A DNA stretch of 61,098 bases from Betaproteobacteria bacterium (GTDB lineage: Bacteria; Pseudomonadota; Gammaproteobacteria; Burkholderiales; Eutrophovitaceae): assembly GCA_020354125.1 (NCBI GenBank), contig CP070643.1, forward strand, positions 65,215 to 126,312, given 5' to 3'. Below, in pieces: positions 17,743 to 30,476 of the stretch (its first letter is position 1; each line of letters starts with the position of its first letter). A program made the translations under genes and the position numbers. A model generated the notes under the pieces. It saw only the letters and a program-made list of their open reading frames with translations. It ran no database searches and was not told the origin of the DNA.

Positions 17743-19935
17743 CTAGAGCTCAACCGGGTCAACGTCGATGATCCAGCGCACCGGGCTGGCCTTGGGCGTG
17801 ATCAGCATCGGATGCCAGCGGGCAAGGAAATGGCGCATCGCAGCCCTGCTGCCAGCCTGTAACAACAATTGGCCACGGTATCGTCCGGCGACTCGAAAAA
17901 TCGGCGCTGGAACACAGTCATATACGGTAACGTTCGCATCAACCAGACTTGCAGCCTTGCTTGCCGCATCGCGCAGGAACGACCACATCTGGTCTTCGCG
18001 ATGCGCCTCAGCGCGCAACACAGCCTGATAGACGTAGGGCGGAAAGCCACTGTGACGACGTTCGGCAAGCAGATCAGCTGCGTACGCTGAGAAATCCTGG
18101 CGCGCCAGCGCCTGATAGACCGGGTGCGAAGGGAACTCGGTCTGCACCAGGACGCGGCCGGGAAGGTCGGCGCGCCCGGCACGCCCCGCCACCTGCATGA
18201 GTTGCTGGAACAGCCGCTCGCCGGCGCGATAATCACTGCTGTACAACGCATAATCAGCACCGAGGATTACCACCAAGGTGAGTTTGGGAAAGTCATGACC
18301 CTTGGCGAGCATCTGGGTACCAACCAGCACGTCTACCTGTTCGCTGCGGATCTGATTGCGCATCTCGGCGAAGGCGTTGCGACGGCGCGTGCTGTCACTG
18401 TCGACCCGTAGCACTCGCGCATCTGCCAGCCGTGTGCGCAGTGCTTCCTCGACCCGCTGCGTGCCTTGTCCAAGACCTTGCAGGTCCTGGTTACCGCAGT
18501 CCGGGCAGGCACGTTGGATACGTTCTTCGTGGCCGCAATAATGGCACTTCAGTTTCAGTGAGCGCGAATGCAAGGTAAGGCGTGCCGAGCATCGCTGGCA
18601 TTGCGCCATCCATCCGCAGGCCCGGCACAGCAGCACCGGCGCAAAGCCGCGACGGTTGATGTACACCAGGCATTGTTCAGCACGGCCAATACAGTCGCTG
18701 ATAGCGGCCAACGCTTCGGCTGACAAACCGTGATCGAGGATTTGCTTGCGCACATCGATAAACTCAACCGTGGGCGCCTCGGCAGAGGGGCGCAATGTCA
18801 ACGAGGTGCTTCGATAACGTTTCTCGATTGCGTTGGCGTAGGTCTCAAGAGACGGCGTTGCTGAGCCGAGCAAAACGGGAACGCTTGCACTCTTGGCGAC
18901 GTATACGGCAAGGTCGCGCGCGTGATAACGCAGGCCCTCGGCCTGCTTGAAGGAAGCGTCATGTTCTTCATCAACAATCACCAGTCCGAGCCGCGGTAAC
19001 GGCGTAAATACGGCAAGGCGCGTGCCCAACACGATCATCGCTTGTCCATTACGGGCTTTCTGCCAGCGGGACAAACGCTCACCCTCCGCCAGACCACTGT
19101 GCAGACTGACGATTTCAAGATCCGGAAAACGATCTTGCACGCGCGCCTCGAGTTGCGGAGTAAGGTTAATTTCCGGTACCAGTAGCAGGGTTTGCCTGCC
19201 CGACGCTGCAACACGCTCGATCAACGACAGGTAAACCTCGGTCTTACCGCTGCCGGTTACGCCGTACAGTAACCACGGCGCAAAACTTCCGAGCGTGTTA
19301 CTGATTGCATCGACCGCCTGCTGCTGTTCATCAGTCAGCTCTGGCGGCGCAGCCGGTCCAAGTGAACTGATTTTGCTGCTCGCCGCTGACTTGCTGCGTG
19401 CCGCACGCTTCTCGATCCAGCCTTTGTCAACCCATTCACGCAACACGCGTGGCGCACCCGCATAAATGAGGCGCGCCTGCACTGCGTCGAGCGCCTCAGC
19501 GTTTTGCAGCGCCTGCAGCAGGCGCCGCTGTCCGGTTGCCCTCGGTTTGATGCTGGCTTCCAATTCACTGGCGTCAGCACTGAAGCGGTACTCCCAGGCA
19601 CGCATCCGTTTGCCGTAATCGGGCTTGCGCAGCATGGTCGGAAGCATGATCGACAGCACCTGGCCAAGCGGATGCCGGTAATACTCGGCACAGAAGGCAG
19701 CAAGAGCGAGCGTGTCAGCCGTTAACGGCTCTATTGGCAATACGCGTTCAATGCACTTCAACCGCGACCGATCGATCGCACTCGTTTCGGCAAGCGCGGT
19801 GACCACGCCGACCTGGCGACGCCGACCGAAAGGCACAGCGACCAAAGCGCCGACGACAACAGCGGCGTCACCGATCGCGTAGTCGAACGGTCCGGGTATA
19901 GGTACGTCTAGCTCGACACGGGCAATCGTCATCAT
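17743..19935 (-). CDS. priA: primosomal protein N' (replication restart helicase)
   Basis: A 730-residue 3'-5' DNA helicase that reloads the replisome at stalled forks. In order: the N-terminal 3'-DNA-binding domain, Walker A GVTGSGKTEVYL at about residue 225, Walker B VIVDEEHDASFKQ, the zinc region with four CxxC-type pairs (CRACGW, CQRC, CHYCG, CPDCG), and helicase motifs V/VI (VGTQMLAKGHDFP, QVAGRAGRADLPG). The length matches the family. It is transcribed towards argS with a 61-bp gap. Confidence 0.98.
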   Translation of the reverse strand: MMTIARVELDVPIPGPFDYAIGDAAVVVGALVAVPFGRRRQVGVVTALAETSAIDRSRLKCIERVLPIEPLTADTLALAAFCAEYYRHPLGQVLSIMLPTMLRKPDYGKRMRAWEYRFSADASELEASIKPRATGQRRLLQALQNAEALDAVQARLIYAGAPRVLREWVDKGWIEKRAARSKSAASSKISSLGPAAPPELTDEQQQAVDAISNTLGSFAPWLLYGVTGSGKTEVYLSLIERVAASGRQTLLLVPEINLTPQLEARVQDRFPDLEIVSLHSGLAEGERLSRWQKARNGQAMIVLGTRLAVFTPLPRLGLVIVDEEHDASFKQAEGLRYHARDLAVYVAKSASVPVLLGSATPSLETYANAIEKRYRSTSLTLRPSAEAPTVEFIDVRKQILDHGLSAEALAAISDCIGRAEQCLVYINRRGFAPVLLCRACGWMAQCQRCSARLTLHSRSLKLKCHYCGHEERIQRACPDCGNQDLQGLGQGTQRVEEALRTRLADARVLRVDSDSTRRRNAFAEMRNQIRSEQVDVLVGTQMLAKGHDFPKLTLVVILGADYALYSSDYRAGERLFQQLMQVAGRAGRADLPGRVLVQTEFPSHPVYQALARQDFSAYAADLLAERRHSGFPPYVYQAVLRAEAHREDQMWSFLRDAASKAASLVDANVTVYDCVPAPIFRVAGRYRGQLLLQAGSRAAMRHFLARWHPMLITPKASPVRWIIDVDPVEL

Positions 19936-20247
19936 CCTAAAGTTAGCGCGAAGTTGCCGAACAAGCTTCTGGCGAGGGTTTCAATTTCGCACGTAACCCG
20001 CTTTCCAAACTCGATTTTTCCAAAGCCAGGCTGTGGACAATTCTGTTGATTAATTGCCTGGTGCGAGCGAGTGCCGCGACCATGGTCAAACCGGGCTGCC
20101 ACTTCAGCCTCCGCCAAGCCACTAATGTCTATACGAAACAGTTAGTTACGATCAGGCGTCGACAAATGTAAGCGAGCACCCGCTTTCTGGATGAACGCCT
20201 GTTCTTGTGTATAAGACTGCCCGAATCGGGTCATGCCTTGCCTGATA
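19936..20247. other. intergenic region between hemE and priA
   Basis: 312 bp with no credible gene. It must contain the end of the hemE transcript and the priA promoter. The only structures seen are a short CCCGAATCGGG palindrome at 20220-20230, soon after the hemE stop and without a T run, and a CCAGGC/GCCTGG dyad around 20030-20064. I see nothing else I can support. Confidence 0.4.
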
Positions 20248-21318
20248 CTACTGACGGTAAGCGGGACTCAGAGCATGCACAGCGTCAACCAGCGCCGCCA
20301 CATTCTCCGGCGGAGTGAACTGCGATACGCCGTGACCGAGATTGAAAACATGCCCGTTGCCGCTGCCGAAGCTGGCCAGCACCCTGGACGCTTCGCGCTC
20401 GACAACGTCGGGCGTGGTCAGCAAAATCGCCGGGTCAAGGTTACCCTGCAATGCGACGCGATCGCCGACACGCTGTCGGGCAAGACCAAGGTCAGTGGTC
20501 CAATCGACGCCCAAAGCATCGGCGCCGCAATCGGCAAGCGCCTCGAGCCATTGGCCGCCACCCTTGGTAAAGACGACACGCGGCACTCGCTGCCCGTCAT
20601 GTGTCTGCCGCAACTCGGCGCAGATGCGTTGAATATAAGCGAGTGAGAACTCGCGGAACGCAGCCTCTGACAGACTTCCTCCCCAGGTATCGAAAATCAT
20701 CACCGCCTGCGCACCAGCTTCAATCTGCGCGTTCAAATACGCCACGACCGATTGCGCAGTGACATCCAGAATAGCGTGCAACAGATCGGGGCGCGCATAG
20801 AGCATGCGCTTGATCTCGTGGAACTCGGTCTTTCCCCGGCCTTCAATCATGTAACAGGCCAACGTATAGGGGCTGCCCGAGAATCCAATCAAAGGCACCT
20901 CATTGTCGAGCGCTTTGCGTATCTGCGATACAGCATCCAGTACGTACCTCAGGTGCGCTGCCGGATCGACCACATCGAGGTTGCGGATCTCCCACTCTTC
21001 ACGCAGCGGTCGACGGAAGCGCGGCCCTTCGCCCTCTTCAAAGTACAGGCCAAGACCCATCGCGTCGGGAATGGTCAGGATGTCAGAAAACAGGATTGCC
21101 GCATCAAGCGGAAAGCGCGCTAGCGGTTGCAGTGTAACTTCGGTCGCCAAATGCGGGTTCTTGCACAGTTCCAGAAAACTCCCCGCCTGCTGACGAGTCT
21201 GGTTGTACTCAGGAAGATAACGTCCCGCCTGCCGCATGATCCACACCGGCGTATACGGTGTCGCCTGGCGCAACAGGGCGCGCAGAACGGTGTCGTTTTT
21301 GGGAGCATGCGCGGACAA
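20248..21318 (-). CDS. hemE: uroporphyrinogen decarboxylase
   Basis: A 356-residue cytosolic enzyme converting uroporphyrinogen III to coproporphyrinogen III in haem synthesis. Signatures: [15 protein letters not shown] (about residues 24-38, the substrate Arg loop), [27 protein letters not shown] and [15 protein letters not shown] near the end. The start is TTG at 21318: no ATG or GTG lies in frame near the family N terminus, and the ribosome-binding site is poor, so translation may be weak or the start slightly different. It lies downstream of gltBD as in pseudomonads. Confidence 0.97.
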   Translation of the reverse strand: MSAHAPKNDTVLRALLRQATPYTPVWIMRQAGRYLPEYNQTRQQAGSFLELCKNPHLATEVTLQPLARFPLDAAILFSDILTIPDAMGLGLYFEEGEGPRFRRPLREEWEIRNLDVVDPAAHLRYVLDAVSQIRKALDNEVPLIGFSGSPYTLACYMIEGRGKTEFHEIKRMLYARPDLLHAILDVTAQSVVAYLNAQIEAGAQAVMIFDTWGGSLSEAAFREFSLAYIQRICAELRQTHDGQRVPRVVFTKGGGQWLEALADCGADALGVDWTTDLGLARQRVGDRVALQGNLDPAILLTTPDVVEREASRVLASFGSGNGHVFNLGHGVSQFTPPENVAALVDAVHALSPAYRQ

Positions 21319-21373
21319 ATTTGCCGCCGTGTTAGCTAGGTTGGTTGCCCTGCAAGTGGATCAACGTGCCGGT

Positions 21374-22852
21374 TCAGCGCGGCAATTCAGAAGCACCCAT
21401 CAATGCTTCATCAATTGCGCGGGCGCACTGCCGACCTTCACGAATCGCCCAAACCACCAGCGACTGCCCTCTTCTCATATCTCCGGCAGCAAACACGCGT
21501 GGGTGCGACGTGCGATAAACCTCGGTATCCGCGGCTACGTTGCCTCGCTGATCGCATTCCAATCCAAGCTGCTCAATAACACCAGCATGCACCGGGCTAA
21601 CAAACCCCATGGCGAGCAGCACCAGATCTGCTCGCACCGCGAACTCACTGCCGGGAATCTCGCTCATTTGCATACGGCCATCGGCACCCTTGTTCCATTC
21701 GAGTCGGGCAGCGACCAGCTTTTCGACTTTCCCGTTGCGGCCTTCGAAACGCTTGGTCGTGATCGACCAGTCACGATTGCATCCTTCTTCATGAGAAGAC
21801 GAAGTTCGTAACTTGATCGGCCAGTTGGGCCAGGTAAGCGGCCGGTTCTCCTCCTCCGGAGGCATCGGCAGGAGTTCGAACTGCGTAATCGACAACGCGC
21901 CGTGACGATTCGAGGTGCCTACGCAGTCCGAGCCAGTATCACCACCGCCAATGACAATAACGTGCTTGCCCGTCGCTTTGATCTGGCTGTCAAGGGAATC
22001 GCCGGCAACGACGCGGTTCTGCTGGGGCAGAAACTCCATCGCAAAGTGCACGCCTTGCAACTCGCGACCTGGGACCGGCAGATCGCGCGGTTGTTCCGCG
22101 CCACCAGTGAGTGAAATCGCGTCAAATTCATCGAGAAGTTCCCGGTGCGACACAAAATGGCTTGCCAGATTATTTACCCCGGGCAAATCGCGCGGCAGGG
22201 AGCCGACACAAACACCGGCTCGAAACTCGACGCCCTCTTGTTTCATTTGTTCGATGCGCCGGTCAATGTGGCTTTTCTCCATCTTGAAATCAGGTATTCC
22301 ATAGCGCAACAGACCGCCAATCCTGTCATTCTTCTCAAACACGACGACGTCGTGACCAGCACGGGCGAGTTGTTGCGCGCATGCCAGTCCAGCAGGGCCG
22401 GACCCGACTACCGCAACCCTCTTGCCGGTCTTGGTCGCCGGCGGCTGCGCTCCGATCCATCCTTGTTCCCAACCCTTGTCCGCGATGGCATGTTCAATCG
22501 ATTTGATTGCCACAGCGTCATCATTGATGTTCAGCGTGCAGGCCTCTTCACAGGGAGCAGGACAAATGCGCCCGGTGAACTCCGGGAAGTTGTTGGTCGA
22601 GTGCAATGTGGCGAGTGCCGCTTTCCACTGCTGACGATAAACAAGGTCGTTCCAGTCGGGAATGATGTTGTTCACCGGGCAGCCATTCTGGCAAAAGGGA
22701 ATGCCACAGTCCATGCAGCGCGCGCCCTGACGGCCAGCCTCATCATCGGCATGGTGAATTACAAACTCTTTGTAGTTTCGGACCCGCTCGGCAACCGGGA
22801 TCGATGCTTCGTTGACCCGATCGAGTTCCATAAATCCAGTTGGTTTGCCCAT
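21374..22852 (-). CDS. gltD: glutamate synthase (NADPH) small subunit
   Basis: A 492-residue flavoprotein that feeds electrons from NADPH to GltB. The N terminus carries the cysteine clusters for 4Fe-4S centres ([17 protein letters not shown] and CPAPCEEAC), then the FAD site [19 protein letters not shown] and the NADPH site [14 protein letters not shown]. An FAD-binding C terminus ends [17 protein letters not shown]. The ATG at 22852 is one base after the gltB stop; the frame is open further upstream inside gltB but the family starts at MGKPTGFME. It is co-transcribed with gltB. Confidence 0.98.
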   Translation of the reverse strand: MGKPTGFMELDRVNEASIPVAERVRNYKEFVIHHADDEAGRQGARCMDCGIPFCQNGCPVNNIIPDWNDLVYRQQWKAALATLHSTNNFPEFTGRICPAPCEEACTLNINDDAVAIKSIEHAIADKGWEQGWIGAQPPATKTGKRVAVVGSGPAGLACAQQLARAGHDVVVFEKNDRIGGLLRYGIPDFKMEKSHIDRRIEQMKQEGVEFRAGVCVGSLPRDLPGVNNLASHFVSHRELLDEFDAISLTGGAEQPRDLPVPGRELQGVHFAMEFLPQQNRVVAGDSLDSQIKATGKHVIVIGGGDTGSDCVGTSNRHGALSITQFELLPMPPEEENRPLTWPNWPIKLRTSSSHEEGCNRDWSITTKRFEGRNGKVEKLVAARLEWNKGADGRMQMSEIPGSEFAVRADLVLLAMGFVSPVHAGVIEQLGLECDQRGNVAADTEVYRTSHPRVFAAGDMRRGQSLVVWAIREGRQCARAIDEALMGASELPR

Positions 22853-22853
22853 T

Positions 22854-25800
22854 TCAGGCGGCCTCCAGTTGCTCTTGTTGCTTGGCGGCAAGTTCACCAA
22901 GGGCACGACGATACTCATGCGGAAATACTTTGACGAAACTGGTCCGCGCCTGGTCCCAGTCAGCGAGAATGCGCCGGGCTACTTCACTGCCCGTGTAGCG
23001 CAGATGCGATTCGACCAGTTGCCTCAGCAACACCTCGTCAGCGGTATTGCGGTGCCATGGTTCGCCGGTCGATTGCTCAGCGGCCGGCAGCACCTTTTCC
23101 AACTTGACCATCGCCGGATTGCAGCGCTTGGCGAACATACCAGATTCATCGAATACGTAAGCGATGCCACCGCTCATGCCGGCCGCAAAATTTCTGCCGG
23201 TCTCGCCGAGAATAACCGCCGTGCCACCGGTCATGTACTCACAGCCATGGTCACCGACGCCTTCGATCACCGCGGTCGCTCCGGAGTTACGCACGGCAAA
23301 TCGCTCGCCACCAACGCCTGAGAAGAACGCTTCACCTTCGATCGCGCCATATAGAACGGTGTTGCCGACAACGATGTTTTCGCTCGGCACACCGGTAAAC
23401 GCTTTCGGCGGCCTGACAATCAGGCGACCGCCGGATAATCCTTTTCCGACGTAATCGTTGGCGTCACCCTCGAGGTCAAAGGTGATTCCACGCGCCAGGA
23501 AGACCCCGAAACTCTGTCCGCCGTTACCGGTCATGTGAACGTGAATGGTGTCGTCAGGGAGTCCGGCATGGCCGTAACGCCGAGCCACTTCGTTCGACAA
23601 CATACCGCCGACACTACGATGAATGTTGCGCGCCTCGATCTCGATGTCGACTTTCGTGCCTTGTTCCAGCGCCGGCTTGGCGGCTTCGATGAGCTGATTG
23701 TCGAGCGCCTTGTCCAGACCGTGATCCTGCGCCTCACAATTGTAGCGCGCCACGTCCGCCGGCATTTCGGGCCGATAAAAAATCTTGCTGAAATCCAGTC
23801 CTTGCGCCTTCCAGTGCTCAATACCCTTACGCATCTCAAGCAAATCGGAGCGCCCGATCAGGTCGTCGAGTTTGCACACTCCCATTTCAGCCATTAACTC
23901 GCGAACTTCTTGCGCAACGAAGTGGAAGTAATTGATCACGTGTTCCGGCTTGCCGGAAAATTTCTTGCGCAACACCGGGTCCTGCGTAGCAATGCCGACC
24001 GGACAGGTGTTGAGGTGGCATTTGCGCATCATGATGCAGCCCTCAACGACCAGCGGCGCGGTAGCAAAACCGAACTCGTCGGCGCCGAGCAGCGCGCCAA
24101 TCAGCACATCACGGCCGGTCTTCATCTGGCCATCGACCTGCACTGCAATGCGACCGCGCAATCTGTTCAGCACCAGCGTCTGCTGGGTTTCGGCGAGCCC
24201 CAGTTCCCATGGTGTACCCGCATGCTTGATCGACGACAGCGGAGACGCCCCGGTGCCGCCGTCATAACCAGCAATTGTCACGTGATCAGCCTTGGCTTTG
24301 GAGACGCCGGCCGCTACAGTGCCAACGCCTACTTCCGATACCAGCTTTACGCTGATAGATGCCTTCGGGTTGGCATTCTTCAGATCATGGATCAACTGCG
24401 CGAGATCCTCGATCGAGTAGATATCGTGATGCGGTGGCGGTGAAATAAGGCCAACACCTGGTACCGAGAAGCGCAGCTTGGCAATGTATTCCGAGACCTT
24501 GTGCCCGGGCAATTGCCCGCCTTCACCCGGCTTGGCACCCTGTGCAATCTTTATCTGGATCTGGTCGGCACTGGCAAGGTATTCGGCAGTCACACCGAAG
24601 CGACCCGACGCGACCTGTTTGATACGCGATCGCATGCTGTCGCCTTTTTTCAGCGACACGTCGGTAACGACAACATCTCCCAGCGTGTCACGGGTACCGG
24701 AATCTTTTTCGACAGGCGTGAAACGAATCGGATCCTCGCCGCCTTCACCGGTGTTCGACTTGCCGCCGATGCGATTCATCGCAATCGCCAGTGTACTGTG
24801 CGCCTCGGTCGATATAGAGCCGAGCGACATCGCCCCGGTGGCAAAACGTCTTGCAATTTCCGTCCACGGCTCCACTTCGTCAATCGGAACAGAATCACCC
24901 GCCGGTAGAATTTCGAACAACCCTCGCAAGGTCATGTGACGACGGCTTTGGTCATTGATATGGCGCGCATACTCCTTGTAGGTAGAGTACTCGTTGGCAC
25001 GCGTGGCATGCTGCAGCTTGGCAATCGATTCCGGGTGCCACATGTGCTGCTCGCCACGCACGCGGTAGGCGTACTCACCACCGGCGTCGAGCGCGTTCGC
25101 CAACACCGGATCTTTCTCACTGAATGCCCCTTGATGCTCTGCCACCGATTCGCCGGCAATTTCATCAATTCCGACGCCTTCGACATTGCTCGCGGTGCCG
25201 GTGAAATACTTTTCGACGAAAAGAGTATTCAAACCAACCGCCTCGAAGATCTGTGCACCGCAGTACGACTGGTAGGTAGAGATGCCCATTTTCGACATTA
25301 CCTTGTACAGGCCCTTGCCGATCGCCTTGATGTAGTTCTTGATCGCCTCAGTAGGCTCCAGATCCATGCCCGGCGCAATGTTCTGCAAAGTATCCATCGC
25401 CAGCCAGGGGTGAATCGCTTCCGCTCCGTATCCCGCCAGAAGGGCGAAGTGGTGGACCTCACGAGCAGAGCCGGTGCTGATTACCAGTCCGGTGCTGGTA
25501 CGCAATCCCTCTCTGACCAGATGGTGGTGGACTCCGGCTGTGGCCAGTAACGCCGGTATCGCCACGCGCGTCGCGCTCACCGCGGCATCGGAAAGAATCA
25601 GGATGTTCACACCCTGCTGCACGGCATCCTGCGCCGCCTGACACAACGCCTCCACTGCCGCCTTCATGCCTTCAGGGCCTTCCTGTACCGGAAAGGTAAT
25701 GTCCAGTATCCGGCTATCGAACTTGCCGTCGGTGAGCTGTTCTATCGTTACCAACCGCGAATAGTCATCGTACTCGAGAACTGGCTGCGAAACCTCGAGA

Positions 25801-27524
25801 CAGTCACTGACAGTTGGCTCATGTGAGCCGAGAAGGTTTGGCTTCGGCCCGATAAAGGAAACCAGCGACATCACCAATTCCTCGCGTATCGGGTCAATTG
25901 CCGGATTGGTGACCTGGGCAAACAACTGTTTGAAGTAGTTGTACAGCGGCTTGTTCCTGCCCGACAGCACCGCAAGCGGCGCATCGTTACCCATGGAGCC
26001 GATCGCTTCCTGGGAGTGCATGGCCATCGGCCCGAGGATGAACTTGATGTCCTCCTGGCTGAAGCTGAAAGCCTGCTGCAAGTCCAACAGGCTTTCATGT
26101 CTTTCCTGCTCAAGATCGACCGATTTGAGACCGGCAAGTTTGACGCGTGAGCGCTCTATGAAACTAGCGAAGTCTTCCGACGAGGAAAGTTGTTCCTTGA
26201 TTTCCGCGTCATCGATGATGCGCTGCTGGTCGGTATCTATGAGTAACATCTTGCCGGGTTGCAATCGCCATTTCTGGGCTATGTTCTCCTCTGCAACCGG
26301 CAGAACACCGACTTCCGAAGCCATGATGACCAGATCATCTTTGGTGACCACGTAACGCGCGGGGCGCAGCCCGTTGCGATCAAGCGTCGCGCCGATCTGC
26401 CTTCCGTCAGTAAATGCAACCCCCGCGGGACCATCCCAGGGTTCCATGACAGGGGCATAGAATTCATAGAACGCCCGCCGCTTCTCGTCCATCAGGGGAT
26501 TGCCGGCCCAGGCTTCGGGAATCAGCAGCATCATTGCATGCGCCGGCGAATAGCCGCCGAGCACGAGCAATTCAAGCGCATTGTCGAAACAGGCTGAGTC
26601 AGACTGACCTTCGTCAATCAACGGCCATATCTTCTCGAGGTCGTCGCCGAACAGCACTGATGACAGCGCCTGGTGGCGCGCATGCATCCAGTTCAGGTTG
26701 CCGCGCAGTGTGTTTATCTCACCGTTGTGGCCGATCATCCGGAAGGGGTGCGCCAGATCCCAACTCGGAAAGGTATTGGTGGAGAAGCGTTGGTGAACCA
26801 GAGCCAGCGCTGAGACCAGTAACGGATCGGCCAGATCAACGTAATACTCGCCAACCTGTCTGGCCAGCAGCATTCCCTTGTAGACTATAGTGCGAGCCGA
26901 CATCGAAGGCACATAGAACTGTTTACCGTCGGTAAAGTTCTGCGCCTTGACTGCGTGTTCGACTTGCTTGCGAATGACAAATAACTTGCGCTCGAACGCA
27001 TCCGCGTCGACGCAGTTTTCCCCTCGGCCGATGAACACCTGACGAATGACCGGCTCGACTTCTATGGTCGCCTTGCTCAAGCCGCTGTTGTTGACCGGCA
27101 CATCGCGCCAGCCAAGTAATGCCTGGCCCTCGGTTTCGACAAACTGATTGATCAGTTCCTCAATGCCGACACGGGCTGTTGCGTCTTGCGGCAGGAAGAT
27201 CATTCCGACACCGTAATCACCAGGCGCAGGCAACGAGATACCCAGCTGTTCACACTCGCGCCGCAGGAATGCATCGGGAAGCTGGAGCAATATGCCCGCC
27301 CCGTCGCCGAGCAGGGGGTCGTAACCTGTTGCGCCGCGATGCGTCAGGTTGTCAAGGATTTCCAGTCCATGCTCGACGATGGCATGACTTTTCTCGCCTT
27401 TGATATGCGCAATGAAACCGACGCCGCAAGCGTCATGCTCGTTCGAAGGCTTGTATAGCCCCTGAGCTGCGGGTGTGATCGGATGAGCCACGGTTTTTTT
27501 GCCTCTTTGTATAGTTTCCGCCAT
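22854..27524 (-). CDS. gltB: glutamate synthase (NADPH) large subunit
   Basis: A 1556-residue enzyme that makes two glutamates from glutamine and 2-oxoglutarate, the main ammonia-assimilating route with glutamine synthetase. A propeptide of 32 residues precedes the catalytic Cys in [11 protein letters not shown] (class II amidotransferase). Then come the central domain, the FMN-binding synthase domain ([23 protein letters not shown]), the 3Fe-4S loop [15 protein letters not shown], and a C-terminal beta-helix ([13 protein letters not shown]). The length is typical. Confidence 0.99.
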   Translation of the reverse strand: MAETIQRGKKTVAHPITPAAQGLYKPSNEHDACGVGFIAHIKGEKSHAIVEHGLEILDNLTHRGATGYDPLLGDGAGILLQLPDAFLRRECEQLGISLPAPGDYGVGMIFLPQDATARVGIEELINQFVETEGQALLGWRDVPVNNSGLSKATIEVEPVIRQVFIGRGENCVDADAFERKLFVIRKQVEHAVKAQNFTDGKQFYVPSMSARTIVYKGMLLARQVGEYYVDLADPLLVSALALVHQRFSTNTFPSWDLAHPFRMIGHNGEINTLRGNLNWMHARHQALSSVLFGDDLEKIWPLIDEGQSDSACFDNALELLVLGGYSPAHAMMLLIPEAWAGNPLMDEKRRAFYEFYAPVMEPWDGPAGVAFTDGRQIGATLDRNGLRPARYVVTKDDLVIMASEVGVLPVAEENIAQKWRLQPGKMLLIDTDQQRIIDDAEIKEQLSSSEDFASFIERSRVKLAGLKSVDLEQERHESLLDLQQAFSFSQEDIKFILGPMAMHSQEAIGSMGNDAPLAVLSGRNKPLYNYFKQLFAQVTNPAIDPIREELVMSLVSFIGPKPNLLGSHEPTVSDCLEVSQPVLEYDDYSRLVTIEQLTDGKFDSRILDITFPVQEGPEGMKAAVEALCQAAQDAVQQGVNILILSDAAVSATRVAIPALLATAGVHHHLVREGLRTSTGLVISTGSAREVHHFALLAGYGAEAIHPWLAMDTLQNIAPGMDLEPTEAIKNYIKAIGKGLYKVMSKMGISTYQSYCGAQIFEAVGLNTLFVEKYFTGTASNVEGVGIDEIAGESVAEHQGAFSEKDPVLANALDAGGEYAYRVRGEQHMWHPESIAKLQHATRANEYSTYKEYARHINDQSRRHMTLRGLFEILPAGDSVPIDEVEPWTEIARRFATGAMSLGSISTEAHSTLAIAMNRIGGKSNTGEGGEDPIRFTPVEKDSGTRDTLGDVVVTDVSLKKGDSMRSRIKQVASGRFGVTAEYLASADQIQIKIAQGAKPGEGGQLPGHKVSEYIAKLRFSVPGVGLISPPPHHDIYSIEDLAQLIHDLKNANPKASISVKLVSEVGVGTVAAGVSKAKADHVTIAGYDGGTGASPLSSIKHAGTPWELGLAETQQTLVLNRLRGRIAVQVDGQMKTGRDVLIGALLGADEFGFATAPLVVEGCIMMRKCHLNTCPVGIATQDPVLRKKFSGKPEHVINYFHFVAQEVRELMAEMGVCKLDDLIGRSDLLEMRKGIEHWKAQGLDFSKIFYRPEMPADVARYNCEAQDHGLDKALDNQLIEAAKPALEQGTKVDIEIEARNIHRSVGGMLSNEVARRYGHAGLPDDTIHVHMTGNGGQSFGVFLARGITFDLEGDANDYVGKGLSGGRLIVRPPKAFTGVPSENIVVGNTVLYGAIEGEAFFSGVGGERFAVRNSGATAVIEGVGDHGCEYMTGGTAVILGETGRNFAAGMSGGIAYVFDESGMFAKRCNPAMVKLEKVLPAAEQSTGEPWHRNTADEVLLRQLVESHLRYTGSEVARRILADWDQARTSFVKVFPHEYRRALGELAAKQQEQLEAA

Positions 27525-27562
27525 TCAGGTACAACCGGGGATCAGACCCCCAAAGACGCCAA

Positions 27563-27581
27563 ATCCGGCGTTTAGCCGGAT
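27563..27581 (-). other. hairpin between dgt and gltB
   Basis: ATCCGGC, a five-base loop, GCCGGAT: a perfect 7-pair stem in the 124-bp gap after the dgt stop. The downstream minus-strand sequence (TTGGCGTCTTTGG) is only moderately T-rich, so this is at best a weak terminator for the aro-dgt transcript. Confidence 0.4.
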
Positions 27582-27648
27582 CTGCCGCAAAGCCGTGAAT
27601 GGTACCGTGATCAGCCGTCGTTAATCAATAAAGCGGCAGTCGACGCCG

Positions 27649-28782
27649 TTAGCCCTCCGAGGACACGTCGACCGCAAAAATGCGACGGTATTCTTTGATG
27701 GCGTAGCGGTCGGTCATGCCGGCGACGTAGTCGGCAATCGCCCGCGGGGCATCGTCTTGGGCACGATCCTGGTATTCCGGCGGTAACAATGCCGGCCCTT
27801 CGAGAAACGCCGAGAACAGTTCGCGAACAACACGCCTGGCCTTGTTGGCCATGCGCTGGACCCGGTAATGCTTGTAGAGTTTGGCCCGGAGAAACGATTG
27901 AAGTTCCTGTTGCAAGCGCTTGACATCAGGGCTGAAAGAAATTAGCGGCGGTGCGTTTCGAACCGCGTCGATGTCGGCCGGGGCATGCTCGGAAATGCGC
28001 AGCCGGCTTTCGCTGGTCAGGTCACTGACGAACTTGTTGATCATACGCCGTACTGTCTCGTGAATCAGACGCCGGTCCTGGAGTTCGGGAAACGCTTGCC
28101 GCACCTGGTCCAGATGCTCCGCGAAAACCGGGACGGCGGCGAGGTCTTCGAGTGTGATCAGCCCGGAACGCAGACCGTCATCAACATCGTGATTGTTGTA
28201 GGCAATTTCGTCAGCAAAGTTGGCCAGCTGCGCTTCCAATGATGGTTGTTGCTTGAGCAGAAACCGTGCGCCGACATCGCCAAGCTCACGCGCGTTGGCG
28301 CGCGAGCAATGCTTGAGAATGCCTTCGCGTGTCTCAAAACAAAGGTTCAGGCCGTCGAATGCACCATAACGCTGCTCGAGCACATCAACAACGCGCAACG
28401 ATTGAAGATTGTGCTCAAAGCCGCCGTACTCCTGCATGCATTCGTTGAGTGCGTCCTGACCACTGTGGCCGAACGGCGTGTGTCCAAGATCGTGTGCCAG
28501 CGCGATGCTCTCGACCAGGTCTTCGTTGAGCGCGAGGTTACGCGCGATCGATCTGGCAATCTGAGCGACTTCGATGCTGTGCGTCAGGCGGGTGCGGAAC
28601 AGATCGCCTTCGTGATTAACGAACACCTGTGTCTTGTATTCGAGGCGACGGAAAGCGGTCGAGTGGACAATTCGGTCGCGGTCGCGCTGGAACTCGCTGC
28701 GCCCTTCCGGAGCCGGTTCGGCAACACGGCGCCCGCGTGACGTTTGTGCTCTGGCGGCATAGGGCGCCAACTCAGTCGTCAC
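27649..28782 (-). CDS. dgt: deoxyguanosinetriphosphate triphosphohydrolase-like HD protein
   Basis: A 377-residue HD-domain dNTPase that cleaves dGTP (or other dNTPs) to the nucleoside and triphosphate. Metal and catalytic residues are in [14 protein letters not shown] and [20 protein letters not shown] (about residues 65-115), preceded by the family N terminus [24 protein letters not shown]. The GTG start at 28782 lies inside the aroB 3' end (11-bp overlap) and fits the family N terminus LAPYAAR. It is shorter than E. coli Dgt (about 505), so it belongs to the common type-2 group. Confidence 0.95.
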   Translation of the reverse strand: MTTELAPYAARAQTSRGRRVAEPAPEGRSEFQRDRDRIVHSTAFRRLEYKTQVFVNHEGDLFRTRLTHSIEVAQIARSIARNLALNEDLVESIALAHDLGHTPFGHSGQDALNECMQEYGGFEHNLQSLRVVDVLEQRYGAFDGLNLCFETREGILKHCSRANARELGDVGARFLLKQQPSLEAQLANFADEIAYNNHDVDDGLRSGLITLEDLAAVPVFAEHLDQVRQAFPELQDRRLIHETVRRMINKFVSDLTSESRLRISEHAPADIDAVRNAPPLISFSPDVKRLQQELQSFLRAKLYKHYRVQRMANKARRVVRELFSAFLEGPALLPPEYQDRAQDDAPRAIADYVAGMTDRYAIKEYRRIFAVDVSSEG

Positions 28783-29866
28783 CGGGGATATCCTGCAGGA
28801 CCCGTGTCAGTTCCGGCGCCGAGAAATCAGCTGACAGGTATGCCTCGCCGATCGCCCTCAGCAACACCAGTCTGAGTCTGCCCTTGTGCACTTTCTTGTC
28901 GTGACCCATTAATTCGAGGTAGCGCTTGGCGCCAAAAGCCGGCGCTTTGGTTGGCAAGCCGGCGCGATCGAGCAGTGTTTGCAACCGACTCACGTCTTCG
29001 TTGCTGATTTCGCCCTGGCGTGCCGAGAGCCTTGCCGCCAGCAACATTCCCGCAGCGACCGCCTCACCGTGCAACCACTCGCCATAGCCGAGCCCGGTTT
29101 CAATCGCATGCCCGAACGTATGCCCGAAATTAAGCACGGCGCGAGTGCCCGCCTCACGCTCATCAGCGGCAACAATTTGCGCTTTGCAACGGCACGACAC
29201 CTCGACCGCTTGAGCCAGTGCCTCCGGCTCTCGCGCCACCAACCGGTCCATGTTGTCTTCCAGCCAGACAAAGAACTCAGCATCCATGATTGCGCCGTAC
29301 TTGATTACTTCTGCCAATCCCGCCGCCAGCTCCCGCTCCGGAAGCGTCGCCAGAGTGGCAATATCGGCAATAACCAAGCGCGGCTGATAAAAAGCGCCAA
29401 TCATATTCTTACCCAGCGGATGATTGATCGCGGTTTTGCCGCCGACAGAGGAATCGACTTGAGCAAGCAGCGTGGTGGGTATCTGAATGTAAGCTATGCC
29501 GCGCTGATAGGTCGCCGCGGCAAATCCCGCCACGTCGCCAATGACGCCACCCCCAAGCGCAATAATCGTCGTTGTTCGGTCACATCGCGCCGCCAGCATG
29601 GCATCGAAAATACTGTTCAGCGTCTGCCATGTCTTGTACTGCTCGCCATCAGGCAGTTTGATGGCAAGCACATTGACGCGGGCTTTGCGCAGGCTTGACT
29701 CGAGTCGTTCAAGAAAAAGCGGCGCAATAGTGTCGTTGGTCACGACGACGACTCTGTCGCCAGTCAAATGAGCAGCAATGAGTTTGCTGTCATCCAGAAT
29801 GCCGTTTCCGATCACAATCGGATAGCTTCTGGCATCAAGGCTGACCTCAAGAGTGCGCGTTTGCAT
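28772..29866 (-). CDS. aroB: 3-dehydroquinate synthase
   Basis: The 364-residue second enzyme of the shikimate pathway, converting DAHP to 3-dehydroquinate with NAD and a metal. The NAD-binding [19 protein letters not shown] and catalytic [19 protein letters not shown] are present (about residues 100-150), as are the metal ligands in [10 protein letters not shown]. The length is usual. aroK lies 7 bp upstream on the same strand, the conserved aroKB pair; dgt overlaps the end. Confidence 0.98.
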   Translation of the reverse strand: MQTRTLEVSLDARSYPIVIGNGILDDSKLIAAHLTGDRVVVVTNDTIAPLFLERLESSLRKARVNVLAIKLPDGEQYKTWQTLNSIFDAMLAARCDRTTTIIALGGGVIGDVAGFAAATYQRGIAYIQIPTTLLAQVDSSVGGKTAINHPLGKNMIGAFYQPRLVIADIATLATLPERELAAGLAEVIKYGAIMDAEFFVWLEDNMDRLVAREPEALAQAVEVSCRCKAQIVAADEREAGTRAVLNFGHTFGHAIETGLGYGEWLHGEAVAAGMLLAARLSARQGEISNEDVSRLQTLLDRAGLPTKAPAFGAKRYLELMGHDKKVHKGRLRLVLLRAIGEAYLSADFSAPELTRVLQDIPGDD

Positions 29867-29873
29867 GTCTGAC

Positions 29874-30458
29874 TTACTGTGCCGGGTTGGTCGCTTGCGC
29901 CTGGTGCGCGACCAGTTGCGCCTCGAGGCGGTTGACCAGCGAATGCAGACTGGGGCTGCCGGTCTCTATTACCAGGTGGGCGACCTCTCTGTACAGTGGG
30001 TCGCGTTGCTCGAATATGGCACTGATGCGTGCCTGCGGGTCGCTAGTCTGAAGCAATGGCCGGTTCTTGTCGTGCCGCGTACGATTGATCAGTTCACGTA
30101 CCGCGGCACGCAGATAGACAACGGTTCCGCGCTCACGCAGCAAGCGCCGGTTCTCTTCATCGAGAACCGCGCCGCCGCCGGTAGCCAGGACAACATTGTC
30201 TAGCGCGGTCAGTTCGCGAATGACGGCGCGCTCTCGGGTGCGGAAGCCTTCTTCACCTTCGATATCGAAAATGACGGGTATGCGCACACCCGTTCGCTCT
30301 TCGATAACGTGGTCGGAGTCGTGAAAAGTCTTGCCCAGTCGTCGTGCCAGAACCCGGCCGACGGAAGTCTTTCCCGCCCCCATCATCCCCACCAGGAAGA
30401 TATTGCCGGGAATGCTGACTGATGATCTGCTCGAGCGACCCCGTAAGTAACTTGCCAT
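29874..30458 (-). CDS. aroK: shikimate kinase I
   Basis: A 194-residue P-loop kinase phosphorylating shikimate. Walker A is [12 protein letters not shown] (about residues 24-35), the shikimate-binding [13 protein letters not shown] follows, then [16 protein letters not shown] and the lid [10 protein letters not shown]. It is about 20 residues longer at the N terminus than E. coli AroK ([13 protein letters not shown]). It follows the pilMNOPQ operon, the order conserved from E. coli to Pseudomonas. Confidence 0.97.
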   Translation of the reverse strand: MASYLRGRSSRSSVSIPGNIFLVGMMGAGKTSVGRVLARRLGKTFHDSDHVIEERTGVRIPVIFDIEGEEGFRTRERAVIRELTALDNVVLATGGGAVLDEENRRLLRERGTVVYLRAAVRELINRTRHDKNRPLLQTSDPQARISAIFEQRDPLYREVAHLVIETGSPSLHSLVNRLEAQLVAHQAQATNPAQ

Positions 30459-30476
30459 TTTGGCATTCTAACGAAC

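Noticed and set aside
20030..20045. TGTGGACAA, one base from a DnaA box, near priA
   Set aside because: A single imperfect box with no AT-rich unwinding region or further boxes; not an origin.
20206..20216. TGTGTATAAGA, identical to 11 bases of the Tn5 mosaic end
   Set aside because: The match stops before the full 19-bp end, there is no second copy and no transposon gene; a chance match or, less likely, a library artefact.
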